The position numbers and the translations under genes are program-made. Shown here piece by piece: positions 1 to 12,405 of a DNA stretch of 64,000 bases. How positions within the stretch are numbered: the first letter of the stretch is position 1; the number at the start of each line of letters is the position of its first letter. Source of the DNA: Hymenolepis diminuta (Eukaryota; Platyhelminthes; Cestoda; Cyclophyllidea; Hymenolepididae); contig CAADRB010000014.1 in assembly GCA_900708905.1 (NCBI GenBank), positions 848,263 through 912,262 of the forward strand, in the 5' to 3' direction. The notes under the pieces are model-generated. The model searched no databases, was not told the DNA's origin, and was given only the letters and a program-made list of their open reading frames with translations.

Positions 1-1136
1 AATTTTTCTTCTATGATCTCGACGAATACTGTTCTCATGTAGAGACTATCTTACTCTTATTAAAATAAAATCTTTTAAATCAATTTTTAATCGGCTATTT
101 GCACATTACACTCATTACACATTTGATATTATCTAAGAGTTCTTTCACATATCTAAAACAACTAGAAATCATGCATATAAAGGGTAGATTAATCACTGTG
201 CTCTAGGGCTCACTTATTTATTTTTTGTGTTAGATACACCTCAAGAAAAGTACCAAACTATTCCTAAACTAGAACTACGTTACAGGACCTGGCTAAATTC
301 CATTCTGGGCCACAAAGTTACCCTCAGAGTTAGCCGACTTCATGCACTTCATCCATCATAATATTGCTCCTAAGTGAAAGGCGAATTTTCCGATTAATAG
401 AATTTTACTAATTTTGTTTATAAAATCTGGCATGATGATCTCAAATATGCACAAAATTTAAGCAGAGAAAAAAGAAAAAAAGCAGTTAAAAAAATATACA
501 ACAACAAGGTAATTTTCAATGATCAGCATAAATAATTTTACAATTAAATACTATTTCAGGAGAAAGAGAAAGATAAACCGCATATGAAATGCTAATATCT
601 ACAGAGCAAAATAGTGAAATACTTTCGTGCTTTTCCTTCTTGCTTGACATTAAGATTCAGGGAGGAAAGGACAATAGAGATTAGATGATAATATTGACTA
701 AGGTAAAAATACTAGAGGAGGAAAAATAAAAAAAATTTGGCAGATAAATTTTATCTCGAATTAATTTTACTAGGATCGTCATAATTTATCAAAAACATTA
801 TATGGACTGTAAAGTTAAATATTTTCTTGAGAAAAGTCAGTTCGGAGAAAATAAGACAATTAACTGACCAATATAGTATACATTATTTTAGAAAATCTTC
901 CATATTACCCGTGGTCTTACTTTTTAAACTAAAAAACCATTTATTTATCCAAATTGTAAAGTTCACATTTCATGATTTAAGCTCCGGCTGTCTGGATATC
1001 TCATCAATTGTAAAAGAGAATAAATTAAAGTTAAGATATGAAATAATTTTTCTTCATTTGACTTTTGAAGTCGAATTGAACAATAATCAGAGTAATTCCG
1101 AAATTCAAATTTCATGATTCGTACCCTGGATTAAGG
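1..1136. other. gene-free A+T-rich DNA
   Basis: No coding stretch was recognised. A 96-codon open frame at 827-1117 (+) has no ATG at its start, matches no family known to me and has A/T-driven composition, so it is treated as chance. Confidence 0.6.
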
Positions 1137-1200
1137 CAAATGTTTATCTACGCTGTTCAATGCTTATTGGTCGGTATTGTTGAATTGTAAACTGTCGGTC
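1137..1200 (+). repeat. dispersed repeat family R1, copy 1
   Basis: This ~60-bp segment aligns by eye with 24253-24312 and 27824-27888. The shared core is roughly 'GT-tyArTGCTTAtTGrCcGGT' followed by a GGTC-containing tail. The copies are diverged, as expected for an old interspersed element. The family is not identified. Confidence 0.45.
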
Positions 1201-3017
1201 CAGTTACTTCATTTCGTTTTTTCTCAAACGTTGAGAAGGCAGAATATTCTTTACTTGTGATTAATTAACTTGCAGTTTTAACAAAATAGGGAATAGATAG
1301 TCTGTATAATAATCGATTTACCAGAGAATTTACACTCTCATAATTCTATATAAGTGGTGCCATGCCTTTATAAATTTGAGTTATTTATTATGTTGGTACA
1401 ATGAATGTGACAATAACGAATTTAATAAAGTTCAGGTTGACGAATGCGTGGTCAGTCCTATGGGAATGTTAGATAATAATGTCTCCGGTTAGCATGAAAG
1501 AGAATATAATTCAATATTCGTTTTTGATTTCTTGCGATTGCTGAACTTAAAGTGATGTGTGCCAGTAAAATACTTCATTATTTCAGAGCAAAAATACTAT
1601 AATACCAAAAAGAGGTTTGGAGAAGGCAATCTTGCAATAAGTAAATGAAAGGAAAAATATTATAAACCGTACTTTATCTAGGTTTACACAGATTAGTTTT
1701 ACATCCATGGGAAGCAACTTAGATCATTTACAGCAGTAGTAAATAAAACTGAATGAATATAGTAGAATTTATCTCAAGTAAACCTCTATGAGTTCTGCCA
1801 TTCCATGAGAAAATAAAAATAATTTGTTGTCCTGATCGAACTTAGAATTAAATTAATAGACTAACGAGGTTTAAATATCACGTACCTAAGCTCATCGCAA
1901 TACCCAAGGACCAACTCATAAAGTTCGAACTTTAGAACATAAAAATGACATAAATGAGAAAGTTGACAAATAAAGATCAAAGATTTAGAACTTCTGACAT
2001 ATTGACTTATTATCTACTGTTATTGCACCTCTCCTGTTTACACCCTCATTGGATTATTTTGCTATTTCACGTTTTCAGGTACTATCATGTGATAAATTTA
2101 TAACTTTTATTTTGCGTTGCCATGGTAAATAATATTTTCGTTATAATAAAAGCATGAATCTCATATTATAAAAACTTTATTTCAAAGGTCATGAAGAATT
2201 TATTTATTAATATACCGGAAATAAAATTTTCAAAAATCTGGAATACTGATACTGATTTGGTTTTTTGCAAATAGTTAATTATTTCATGTGCAACTGATTG
2301 CTATAAAGATTTTTACAAATTTTACATACAAATATAAAACAAACCGTAGGTTCCAAACAAAATGCTTCTGTTTTTTAATTTTTAATAAAAAATTGCTTTT
2401 TTTATAATTTACAAATCGAAATATGATTTGTTGAAGAACATTTAATCAATCGGAAGGCATATCTTAAATTTTAGGGGTATAAATATGTGATGTATGATTA
2501 CTTGTTTACTATTTAGCTGGTATCGCGCCTCTATTATAAATAACTTAGGGAGTCACGATTTAAAACTTAATAATGGGGTATATTAAATCGGTCTAGTCAG
2601 AGGTAGGAGGGTGGGAAGTTTGAAAATTTAAAAATATCCAGGATGACAGCAAAGATTAGTTTTTTTCAAATTAAACACTTATCAATTTTTGGGTAGATTT
2701 CACGCTCTAAATTCTAAATGCAAGTATTTGTCCTCCGAGTTTTCAGACACTTTGTTTCGATGGTGTCCGTACTAATAAAACTGCCTATTAATGTATACGC
2801 TTGGACGTACCCCTTTATTGCATTGTTTGCTTTTATTGATAACTGATTGATAAAATCCATTACAGCTTAAATGCGGCAAGTCTTAATAAGATTCACAGAA
2901 CTTAATTTATTTTTGACTAGTTTAATCATTTATAATAATCAGATTGCATTTAGAATAAAAAATGCATCTTATCAATTGGTTGAAGTCGGTTCAAATAGTT
3001 TTTCATATAAACCATAT
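1201..3017. other. gene-free A+T-rich DNA
   Basis: No coding or RNA gene was recognised on either strand. Confidence 0.55.
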
Positions 3018-3365
3018 AAATTTGTGCGCTCTTGACAAAGTCCAGAGCTTTATGCTCAAATTTTCTAATGTTCAGTTCTCAGAATTTGTTCACCGTTTCC
3101 TGAACGAGTTCAAGTTCCCTATGTCCAGACTTTTTCGTTAAGCTGATTAATTTAGATGAAGGGTCAGTCAGTTTAGGTGTATTCCACCTGTAATAATCAA
3201 AATACTGGTAGCAGATGGAAAGTCAGTAAGGATTTAATCTATCAAAGCTCATCAGAAATCACTTAAGTTGATAAAGATTTGCTATTTCTCAAAAAGACCA
3301 TTGAAGTAGGGTTACGGATAGCTTACTATCTAAATGGCTATAGAATTCTTTCTGAGCAATGATCC
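3018..3365 (+). repeat. dispersed repeat family R2, copy 1 (~345 bp)
   Basis: The segment is collinear with 57958-58295 over its whole length with scattered substitutions and small indels. Shared landmarks include 'TTGTTCACCGTTT', 'TCCAGACTTT', 'GGGTCAGTCAGT', 'TATCAAAGCTCA' and 'ACTTAAGTTGATAA'. Both copies have the same orientation, 55 kb apart. No open reading frame is visible, so a non-autonomous transposon or part of a larger element is likely. Confidence 0.8.
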
Positions 3366-6117
3366 GCACACACAGATTTTACTTATGTAAATGCTGAAAA
3401 GAAATGATAATTCTGAAGGACGCCTACTTGAAACAACAGCTGACCTGATAATTCTGAACTACAAATAAGGTAATGTTCTTCCGATTCCCCAACTCTTAAT
3501 TCTTCCAGTCCCTACTCTCTATTTATTCCCTGATCTCTCCCTCCTTATAATTTTCACTTCCAATGTGAAATGTGTACAATTTTTCGGTCCTCCACAAGAA
3601 GTGGATTGATAAATAAAAATGCTTGTACATATTAAAGGAGGACATATTTCGAATATTAAATCGATTGATCAAAATGTGTATTTTTCCTTTTTTGTCTGCA
3701 TTTAGACTAAAGTAATGGCCCAATATCAACAAATTTAATAACTTATATTGTACTATAAATATTTTGACTTTTGAAATTATTTTATTTCCAACTTGTTAAA
3801 GGTTATTATAATTTTTTAATTACACCTTTTCCTGATGTCCCAATAATCTGAAAATAAAATTTTGTGGCATTTAACTGCTATCCATTTGGCACATCAATCA
3901 TTTTAAGGGATGCCGATTAATAGTAAAATTTTTCAATTTTGATATGAAGACAGATTCATGTGTTTCTCATACGTATTTTGAGCCACATTCAACACGTTAC
4001 GATCCGATTCACACCTGTATGTGCTAATACTTTGTAGAAATATTACAACATGTTTTGCAAAACACAAAAATATTTATAGGCCACACTTGTTTTCTTTGAG
4101 GATAACACTGGTACTGATAATGTAATCGAATTGAGAATATGCATTGGAAAGAACAATGCACCTCAAAATGCAAAAATTTCTGAATTAATAAATGCAATTT
4201 TTTTGTGATTACTTCACCATTATTCATAAAGAATGCTTACTATCAATATTATTACAATATTCGTAATTGTAATATTACATATTACAATGTTTGACACTTC
4301 ATTTTCTTGCCCGTCAGATGAATGGATCCGTTATTTTTAGATTAATTCCCCAATCTACCTTCAAACATAAAAATATCATAACTTTAGAGAATATATATTT
4401 CCTTTTAATTTTATTTGCCTTGGCACGCAACATCTTATAGATTTATTATATTATTATTTTTATAAAAATTAGCCATTATTTAAATTCCAGGCTTTGAAAT
4501 TAATTTCAACTTAATAAGGATTCTAGAATGTCATTAATTACCAAGCAAATTAAATCTGTATCCCTGGAGTTCCTCCTCCGTGGATTATCTGAAGAATATT
4601 TTAAAAGATAAACACCCAGACAGTTATGCCTTACAGAAATTTGGTTTTTTTGAATAATGATAGTTATTAAAAGAAAACGGCATGCTTTAGTTCCTGACTA
4701 GCAATTTAGAGCCGATTTATTAATATTAATTAATTAAATCTAGTTTATATGTGGTGTATTTTAATAAGAATAGGTGAAAGCTTTGAAATTTCAAAGAAAT
4801 TGCATAATTTTACTGAAATTTTCCCTTTGATACTCTGATTTTTCCGCAAAGGGAGATATAAACAATCATATTCAGTATTATTTTATTTATAAAATATCAT
4901 TGTTTCTTGTCTTCAGCTTGCATTAAAGTTAATATTTATTTTTACTGCGATCTTGTATAAAAATTGTCAACGGTTACATAATTGTACGCTATTTTAAAAG
5001 GACAAACTCATGTGGATTGATTCCAAGATAGTAGGTAGAACTATAAATATCAAAAAATAATTGTTAAAATAAATGATAAAACGCTAAAATGTTGAAAATA
5101 TTTTTATATCAATTAAAGAATAAATGTAAAAATTAAATACTTACAATTTAATTGGAGATTTTAACTATATGTTTTTCGTATGGCAAGATAAACATTTAAA
5201 TTGAAAATTCGTCCTTATTCAATAACAAAATGCCAGTACATAAAACGGTTCGTACCAAGTTGTTTTTTTTCGGCCTTGAAATATCTCTAAAGTAAGCTCA
5301 CCAGCCAGATTTTCAAATTGTAAACAACTAAACTGAAAATATTCAATGCCTGCTAATTACATATTAATCAATTAAATTAGCGTTTGTTATTCCTTAAAAA
5401 CCCTGAAAACACATCAAAAATGAAATATTCTGCTAACATTAACAGTCTTCTTTGCACGTGTAGTTTCTCACGTGTTATATATCGCCAATGAAAACATTAT
5501 AAAGTCAACATTCTAATAATTTACTTAACTTTAAATCATCTTTTATATAATCATATTTATTTACGTTTAAATGCTAGATAAAATAATTGTAAAATATACT
5601 TTACTATGTTTAAAATGACTACTTTAAAATTTATAAAGCCGCTGCCATATAATGTTAAATGTAATAGTATTTGAAAGATTAATAAAATATTTTCTGTACA
5701 CTTTAACGCAGCTTATTAGCTTCAATCCCTCGCGCACCGGATTTTCAAGCTCACATTTGTATACATGAGAGGATCTGTGAAGAAACCATCGCTGAGAAAA
5801 ATAGGCACAAAATGAGTGATAAGGTATGTCTTACATTTTTTAAAAACAAGTTTTACTATGTTGATACCAATAGATCTCATTCTATTAGCACTTTTAAATG
5901 TTATTTGATGGCAACGTCCAGTTGATAATTGTTGTATTAAATAGTACAAGAGAAAGAAACAGATTTTTGAATATTATTTTCTATCTTCTTATGGCCCTGG
6001 CATAATAAAATCGGATCGAATTTACATGAATGACTATTAATTTAAAACAATTAAATTTGAAAATACTTCAAAACATATATACCACACCTCGAATTTGCGT
6101 TTTGGAACATTTAGATA
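3366..6117. other. gene-free A+T-rich DNA
   Basis: Only short chance frames were seen (for example 3523-3732, 4024-4227 and 5722-5949 on the minus strand). None has a recognisable domain or convincing splice context. Confidence 0.55.
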
Positions 6118-6305
6118 TGATAAGGCTAGTCGCTGAGTACATCTGCCACATCAGAGATCATAGGTTTGATTTCGATCAGCGTTCACCCAGTGGGTAGAAT
6201 GGTCAGTCTCAATATAAAGGGTGGCATAATTCGGGTCCCTCACGACTGATGCCACTCTCTTCTCGAGATGAGCATTGAGTAACGCTTTACTAAATGGTCT
6301 TGGGA
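6118..6305 (+). repeat. tRNA-derived SINE candidate
   Basis: The segment contains a possible A box around 6126-6140 (TAGTCGCTGAGTAC). A B-box-like GGTTTGATTTC lies at 6163-6173 and differs from the GGTTCGANTCC consensus at two positions. The A-to-B spacing of about 35 bases is normal for a tRNA. A higher-G+C body without an ORF follows, to about 6300. It does not fold as an intact tRNA by inspection, so a SINE head plus body is the best reading. No second copy was found in this window. Confidence 0.4.
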
Positions 6306-9300
6306 ATTATCAGTTTTACTAATTAAGTTATTTATCGTTTAGAAAGTGAAAAATCAAGTTTTTTAACAATTCAGGTATAAAAAAAAACATTTGTTACATA
6401 GCTTTATTATAAACTTTAATCCGATCCCTTGTTCCATTCCATACGGGTAGAAATGTCTCAAATAACATGTTCGAATAAGGGTTAACAAAAGCACTTACAC
6501 AGTCGTGGTATCCCCTGTTTTTAATGAATATGAAGCCACTCATTATTATATAACAGATAATCTGTTTAACCAGATACAGATAATGATTTGTTGAGAAAAA
6601 ATATGCCGGAAAATTTTGTTGCCATCATCTAAATTTTCCTTAATTTTTCCTCTGGAAAATAGATCACAGTATTAAAAGTATGCTTTTTGATATAATATTG
6701 CATATTTTATTTTAAAAAACTACTTAGTTACTGTTTGGGAAAAACATAAAATTTTTATTTTTGCATAAATTCAAAGAAAATACTACCAACGCACTTCACT
6801 CACTATTACGACTTATAATATAGGTCTTGGTTTAGCCAAAGTAAGTGAAATGCCACATTAAAAATTTTTAAAACTGCTAATTTTTATTGCCTATATAAAA
6901 CTATCAAATTTAATCCTCTGAGAACAAATCGCGAAAATTTTGTTAATCGGTTAATCAATTGAAGGGAAACAATAGGCTGTTATCTTTGAATAACGGCATT
7001 TAATTATTCTTTTAGAAATGCTTCTTTCCAAATTTTGGTTTCAATAGAGTGAAAAAGCTTCAGCGCAGTTATTAATATTTGACTTTTGTCATCTGTGTGA
7101 GGTAGAAGCATTATAATTGGTGCATTTTAATATGATCAGATGGATAAAGGTTTGGGTGTGAGAACTGACTTTGATAATTATTGAAATATTTAATTTCTTG
7201 ATCCAGTGGAGAAGCACTTTCTACCGATTGTCTGTAACCAGCCAAAATTCTAAATTTGAGGAAACAGATAACACTGTTTAAATGATTTTTGTGTCGAAAA
7301 GTCTAATGAACCGATGATGCAAATTCAGACCTTCGTCGTTTTCTACCATTCCACCTTTTATTATGATGGCTCCTTTTGAATGAACTATAGTGGGTCTGGT
7401 GTTAATAGCTTGGATAATGTTGCAAGCATCTAAGCAAATAGATTTAAAAAATACTTTGAAATAGTATATTCTTAGTATAATTCAAAAGATTTGTCAAAAT
7501 TCAGTAAATATGTCAAAGATGAATTCATTAAAATTTCCACAAGTCTTTATATTTGAAACGAGAGACATTTAAATCTGAAGCAAGGATAGTACCCATAGTT
7601 AAAACAGTAAAAATTCTGAATTTAAAACTGATGTGATGTGCATGATAAAAATAATTGTAAATTTTTCATTTAGTTCTACTATGGTGAAGAATTTTTGTTA
7701 TCTTAACTGCGCTATAAGAAAATAAATCAAAATGCTAAATTTCAGTTAAGATCACTCTGCATTCTACAAATTTGAAAGAAAAAATTAGCCGGTAAGTACT
7801 CACTGGACATCGCGATCAAGAATTTGCTCGGGTATCTAGGTAATAATTAATCAGATTTGAATTTTTGTATCGATTTTAGTTAATATACCAATGTCATTTG
7901 GTATATTATAACTGAAAACATCCCATTTAATAATATAAAGCGCTATGTGTATTTTTCGCTATATTTATATAAATTTTCTTAAAGAATGTTTGTTTTACAT
8001 TTCTAAAGTGCCCTAAAAAATTGTTTTAAAGTCCTCTGTAACTAAACTTTCTAAATCTGACTTAAAATGCCAAATTTTTCAGAACGTGGGTATTTCCGTT
8101 AAAATTGATGCGCTGAAACGGATGAAGACCGGCGCCTGCTCACTTCAAAACAGTCTGACTATACGTAAAATATCGAAACTAATGGGACCATACCTATGCC
8201 GCAGAAAAATGACTTGCAAAACCAAAGGTGTTACTCGTCATTAAAAAGAGACGGCTGTAGTTAACAACCTATTGATTCAAAGAGAACAGTTTATTCAAGG
8301 AATAAAAATGAGCAAAGGAGAATTCATAAATATTGGAAAGTAGAAAAAAGCATTTGCCCAATTAGTACAATAACTAAAAATTATTATAATCGGAGTTTGA
8401 TGCATATTGTTAGTAAGATGATAGAATTCATGAAGCTTAAGACTCTAAAAGACAGTAGCATTCTGCAAGCAATAAACTGCACTTGTACACCCATGTAGAC
8501 GTGAATTAGTCGTATATTTGAATTATTTTAACGCAGAAATATATCATTTTACTTATAAAAATATCATTTTAAAAGTCGACTTGATATCTAAAAAAGAGAG
8601 CAAATAAATCAAGACGGCGTTAACTACCAAGTTATTAAATCAACGGATTAAACACCACCCAAAAATCAGAGAATCAATTAAGGTAATTAAAATTTGGAAC
8701 ATCACTATCTTCATGAAAATATGGCCAAATAAATGCTCCATAACTTTGATAAAGTAAAACTCACGATGCTTTTGTTTGGCTACATTTACATTAATCGCCT
8801 TTTCCATGTCAAATCTTATGGAACCCCAACTTCTTCCAATGGTTTCTCACAGTGAAATCTCACAGTTATTTATTCTTTGCCATTGGCTACAATATATCAG
8901 CTGGTGTAAACAAAGGTACATATTTTGAGGAAAAGTGAAGTTTTACTTCTTCGAAGTATATGCTACTATTTCACGAAATTTCTTTCAAAAAGGCTTGCGT
9001 TGAATTTCCTGATCTTCAGTTGGGAGGCGCTTTGACTCTGCATTTTAAGGCAAATAACACCGGAAAACCGGGTATTTGATGTTCTTTAGGAATTTTTTGC
9101 CTGTAGAAATGGGACCTCTTCAATGGCTCAAACACATTACCCTCCTTTCTGCAAATGTTTTGTTATAGATAGCTCGCGCACTCTTCAGGAAGTTTGGATC
9201 AAATTGATAGGAAGTATTTATTTACAAGTTTACAGGCATAAGTCGATGATAAATACATGCAGGATGGGCATATATTTAACGAACAGAAATGTATTTTAAT

Positions 9301-11699
9301 ACGGCATTATGAAAGAGATCCTTTTTAGCAAAAGAGGAGTTATTTTTCTCTTTGATGAAAAGCATTCCTTTTGCATTATATATTGAAACAGTGAAAAGTA
9401 ATACAAATGTTTTCGTCAGTATATTTGCAGCCAAATTAAAACAAATTATATAATTGTATTTTAGGTGCTGTTGCAAACTGTTTTGCAAAACAAAAGGTTT
9501 GACTTATAACATTCTAGGCTCTATAGTAAGAAAACAGTCGTTGTTAATGGGAAAAGACTATTGATTTCTGTTTTGATAATGAATTTTCGTTATTAGATGA
9601 AACACTTTTTAGCAATTGGTTTTGTCTGAGGAAATCCAAGCAATCAAAAACAGGTGAATTTTAAGCTCAATGATTTATAAAAGGGAAAAATAATTATTTA
9701 TTAAAGATTTTATTATTTGCTCCTTTTTGATCGATTCCCGCAAATGTTTGCTAGCTTATATCACTATTCGGAAAGTGTAATGTTGGTAAGAAGTAATTCG
9801 GAATATGGAAAAAGTGATATTTATTTTAGAGATAGGTACAAAGATTATCAGAACAAATAATTAAGTTGAATGCTTTCATTTGAGATCATCCAATAACAAG
9901 CCAATTGACCATCCTAGAGTCTGTTGGAAACAATTCCACTCATTTCCATCTGCAAACTACTCGTCAAAACAGAAGAAGTAAAATTATATTTATGTGTTGA
10001 TTTATTATTTATTACTGTGCGGATACTGTTCATGATACTTTTCGCGTGGGAAAGCGCTTGAAAACAGCGGAATTAAATTAATCTAATGTAATTTAAGGGA
10101 TGGGGATCAAAAAGTACTTAAAATAAAAGCCAAGTCATCTTGTCTTGCAAAATTTAAATTTCGGTTCTGTTATGTTTAAATATAATCTCTTTCTGTTTCC
10201 AAATTCACTTCCTGTTTGCGAAGACCAAATGTTATTCAACAGTTATTTCATTTGCTCAAATTTTCCACTAACTCAGATGAGAAACATTCATTGAATTCAT
10301 GCCCAACATTATATTATTTATTAACATAATGATGACTTTATTAAGATTTACTAGCCGTATTGGCGGTAACATAATCACTTCAAAATCATGTATATTTGCT
10401 CAGAATGTAGAATAAACTCAAAAACAGAAATAAATACGATCAAAAATGCAAATAAGATCATATTTTTTCCAAAAGGTTTACTATTAATTCATTTATTCTT
10501 TCGAACCAGATGAAGTTCATAGATACAGAAAGAAAGTTTGATTAAATTTTAAGATAAACGAGTGTCTAGGGTCAAAATTTTTAAGCAGCTTATATTGTTT
10601 AAAAATTGCTTATCCTGTTAATGAGATAATTTTAAGTTACAAAGGTATAATCTTTTGTCTAGAAAATTAGAATGAAAATTTCCTGTTAAAATCGGTAAAG
10701 ATAATAATCTTCTCTAGTTTCTTCTATGCTTCATTAATTTTCAACAGTTTTAATTCCGCTCTTTTTTGCAGAAATCGTTAAAACAACTAAAATAGACAAT
10801 TTCTACTACGGTAACCCGAGTAAATTAAATAAAGTAAAGGCTATTATGAGTGCCGTAAATTCTTGTTTAAATAATTGAATATTATATGGAGATTATATAA
10901 ATTTCATAAGTATTCTAATATTGTCATTAAACAAGCCTCCTTTCGTTAGCTTTATTTCTTTATTATTTACTTAGTTTAAGATCGATTTATGTTTCACCTT
11001 GTAGTATCTAAAAAAGTACATTTTATTTTTTATTTTTTATTTTTAAGTATCCAATTTATTTAGTCAAAGATGAAGCGACGGCATTTCAACTAAAGATGGA
11101 AATTAAGTAGGACCTGAAAGTTGCTTTCAGCATTCCAATTTTTGCTGTAAGTGATGAAATGAATTTAAAAATAATGCAAAAATTGGTACATTAAAGCTTG
11201 AATTGTGTTTGACAATTGTATGTGCTCAGAAATTTCATTTACCTACAAATAAATATATCAAATAACATATTGTCGCATCAGATACATTTGGAATGAACAG
11301 ATCTCACTTGCACGGAAAAATCAAACTTAAAATATTTTTGTCGTTTATGACGCCTCAGTTCTAACTTTCCATTAAATCTCTCTTGATAACGCTTTAATTA
11401 GCTGCAATATTTTATTGTGCATATTTTGATGGATCTATTTTTCATTTTAGAATATTTTGTTTTCATGATAAAACGTATTTGTTTTTTTCGTATCTGGCCA
11501 AATTTACTTTAATTTAGCAATAACTATGTACATGGCTCGTAGGGTAACTGAAAACACTTTTATTTTTGCAATTTAAGCTAATCCGACAATAATTAATGCA
11601 TTTTTTATATCAGAAGATTTCGTGGCAGATATTACTATAATTAATGACAAGATGCTCTAATAGTGTTCATAAAAGCGAAACATAGGAATTTAGAAATTG
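6306..11699. other. gene-free A+T-rich DNA with one small G+C-richer open patch
   Basis: Nothing was recognised with confidence. A slightly G+C-richer open stretch at about 8083-8244 (+) follows a TTTTTCAG that could serve as an acceptor. It encodes a basic sequence with a segment (SLTIRKISK) vaguely like a Tc1/mariner helix-turn-helix, but this is too weak to call. Confidence 0.45.
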
Positions 11700-12405
11700 T
11701 ATTTTCAACGATCCGACTCACTCATTTACTCAGAACGTCTGAGTTTGTAAGAAGGGTGTATGATATGGCATGATGGATGAAAATCTTGGGAAGTCAATGC
11801 GCGACATCTTGCCAAACATCTTTAAGTGAGTGGAGGAACAATAAGAAGTGTCGTTTACCAGGACCTTAAATGTAAATCATACTTTCTTACACGAGGTAGT
11901 CAGTTGATGTCGACAAAAACGACTCAAAAGGAGTATTTAATGTGTGCAAAACGACTTAAACAAATTGAAACACCCAGAAAGAGAGGAGTCTCTTTGGTTT
12001 TTCTCCAACGAACAACATTTTCACCAGGATGAAAGTCACTCCAAGAAATGACAGGTGATTATGTGCGTGCAGATCCATCTTAAGTTCCAACTGTTATGAA
12101 TGCGCACGAATTTTCTAGCAACAGTGATGACGTTTGGTGTTGTGAAGAGCAGTGAAAGTCACATCATGACTCCTAGATCTTCTGCACAGGGCCTTAGAGT
12201 TAAGGTAGATGCAGATGCATATGTGGATGCTCTTCAAACCATTGTTAAGCCGCCCTAGATAGACACCTAGTCAATGGAGGAAGACCCAAACTATTATGGC
12301 TGCCTTCTAACTCACCAGATCTTAATCCTTTGAATTATCACGTATGGGGGAGGTAAAGCGTGATTGGACTCAAATTAAGTGGGTGACAGAAATCGGAGGA
12401 TGACA
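11700..12405 (+). mobile_element. decayed mariner-family transposase (pseudogene)
   Basis: The copy encodes a cut-and-paste transposase of the Tc1/mariner superfamily, broken by several stops and frameshifts. In order and in changing frames one sees GKSMRDI (about 11795), a VxxxDLKCKSYFL segment (about 11850), LNKLKHPER-like residues (about 11960), an 'FFSNEQHFHQD' version of the usual FSDEKNFDQD catalytic strand (about 12000), MTFGVVKSS with GLRVKVDADAYVDALQTIVKP (12125-12255), and SPDLNP-like residues followed by YxVWG-like residues (about 12315-12350). This order matches the long Tc1/mariner transposases common in arthropods. No terminal inverted repeats were found by eye. It cannot be active in this state. 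Confidence 0.85.

Noticed and set aside
8083..8244. open basic segment resembling a Tc1/mariner helix-turn-helix
   Set aside because: The similarity is only to a few residues and no downstream catalytic motifs follow.
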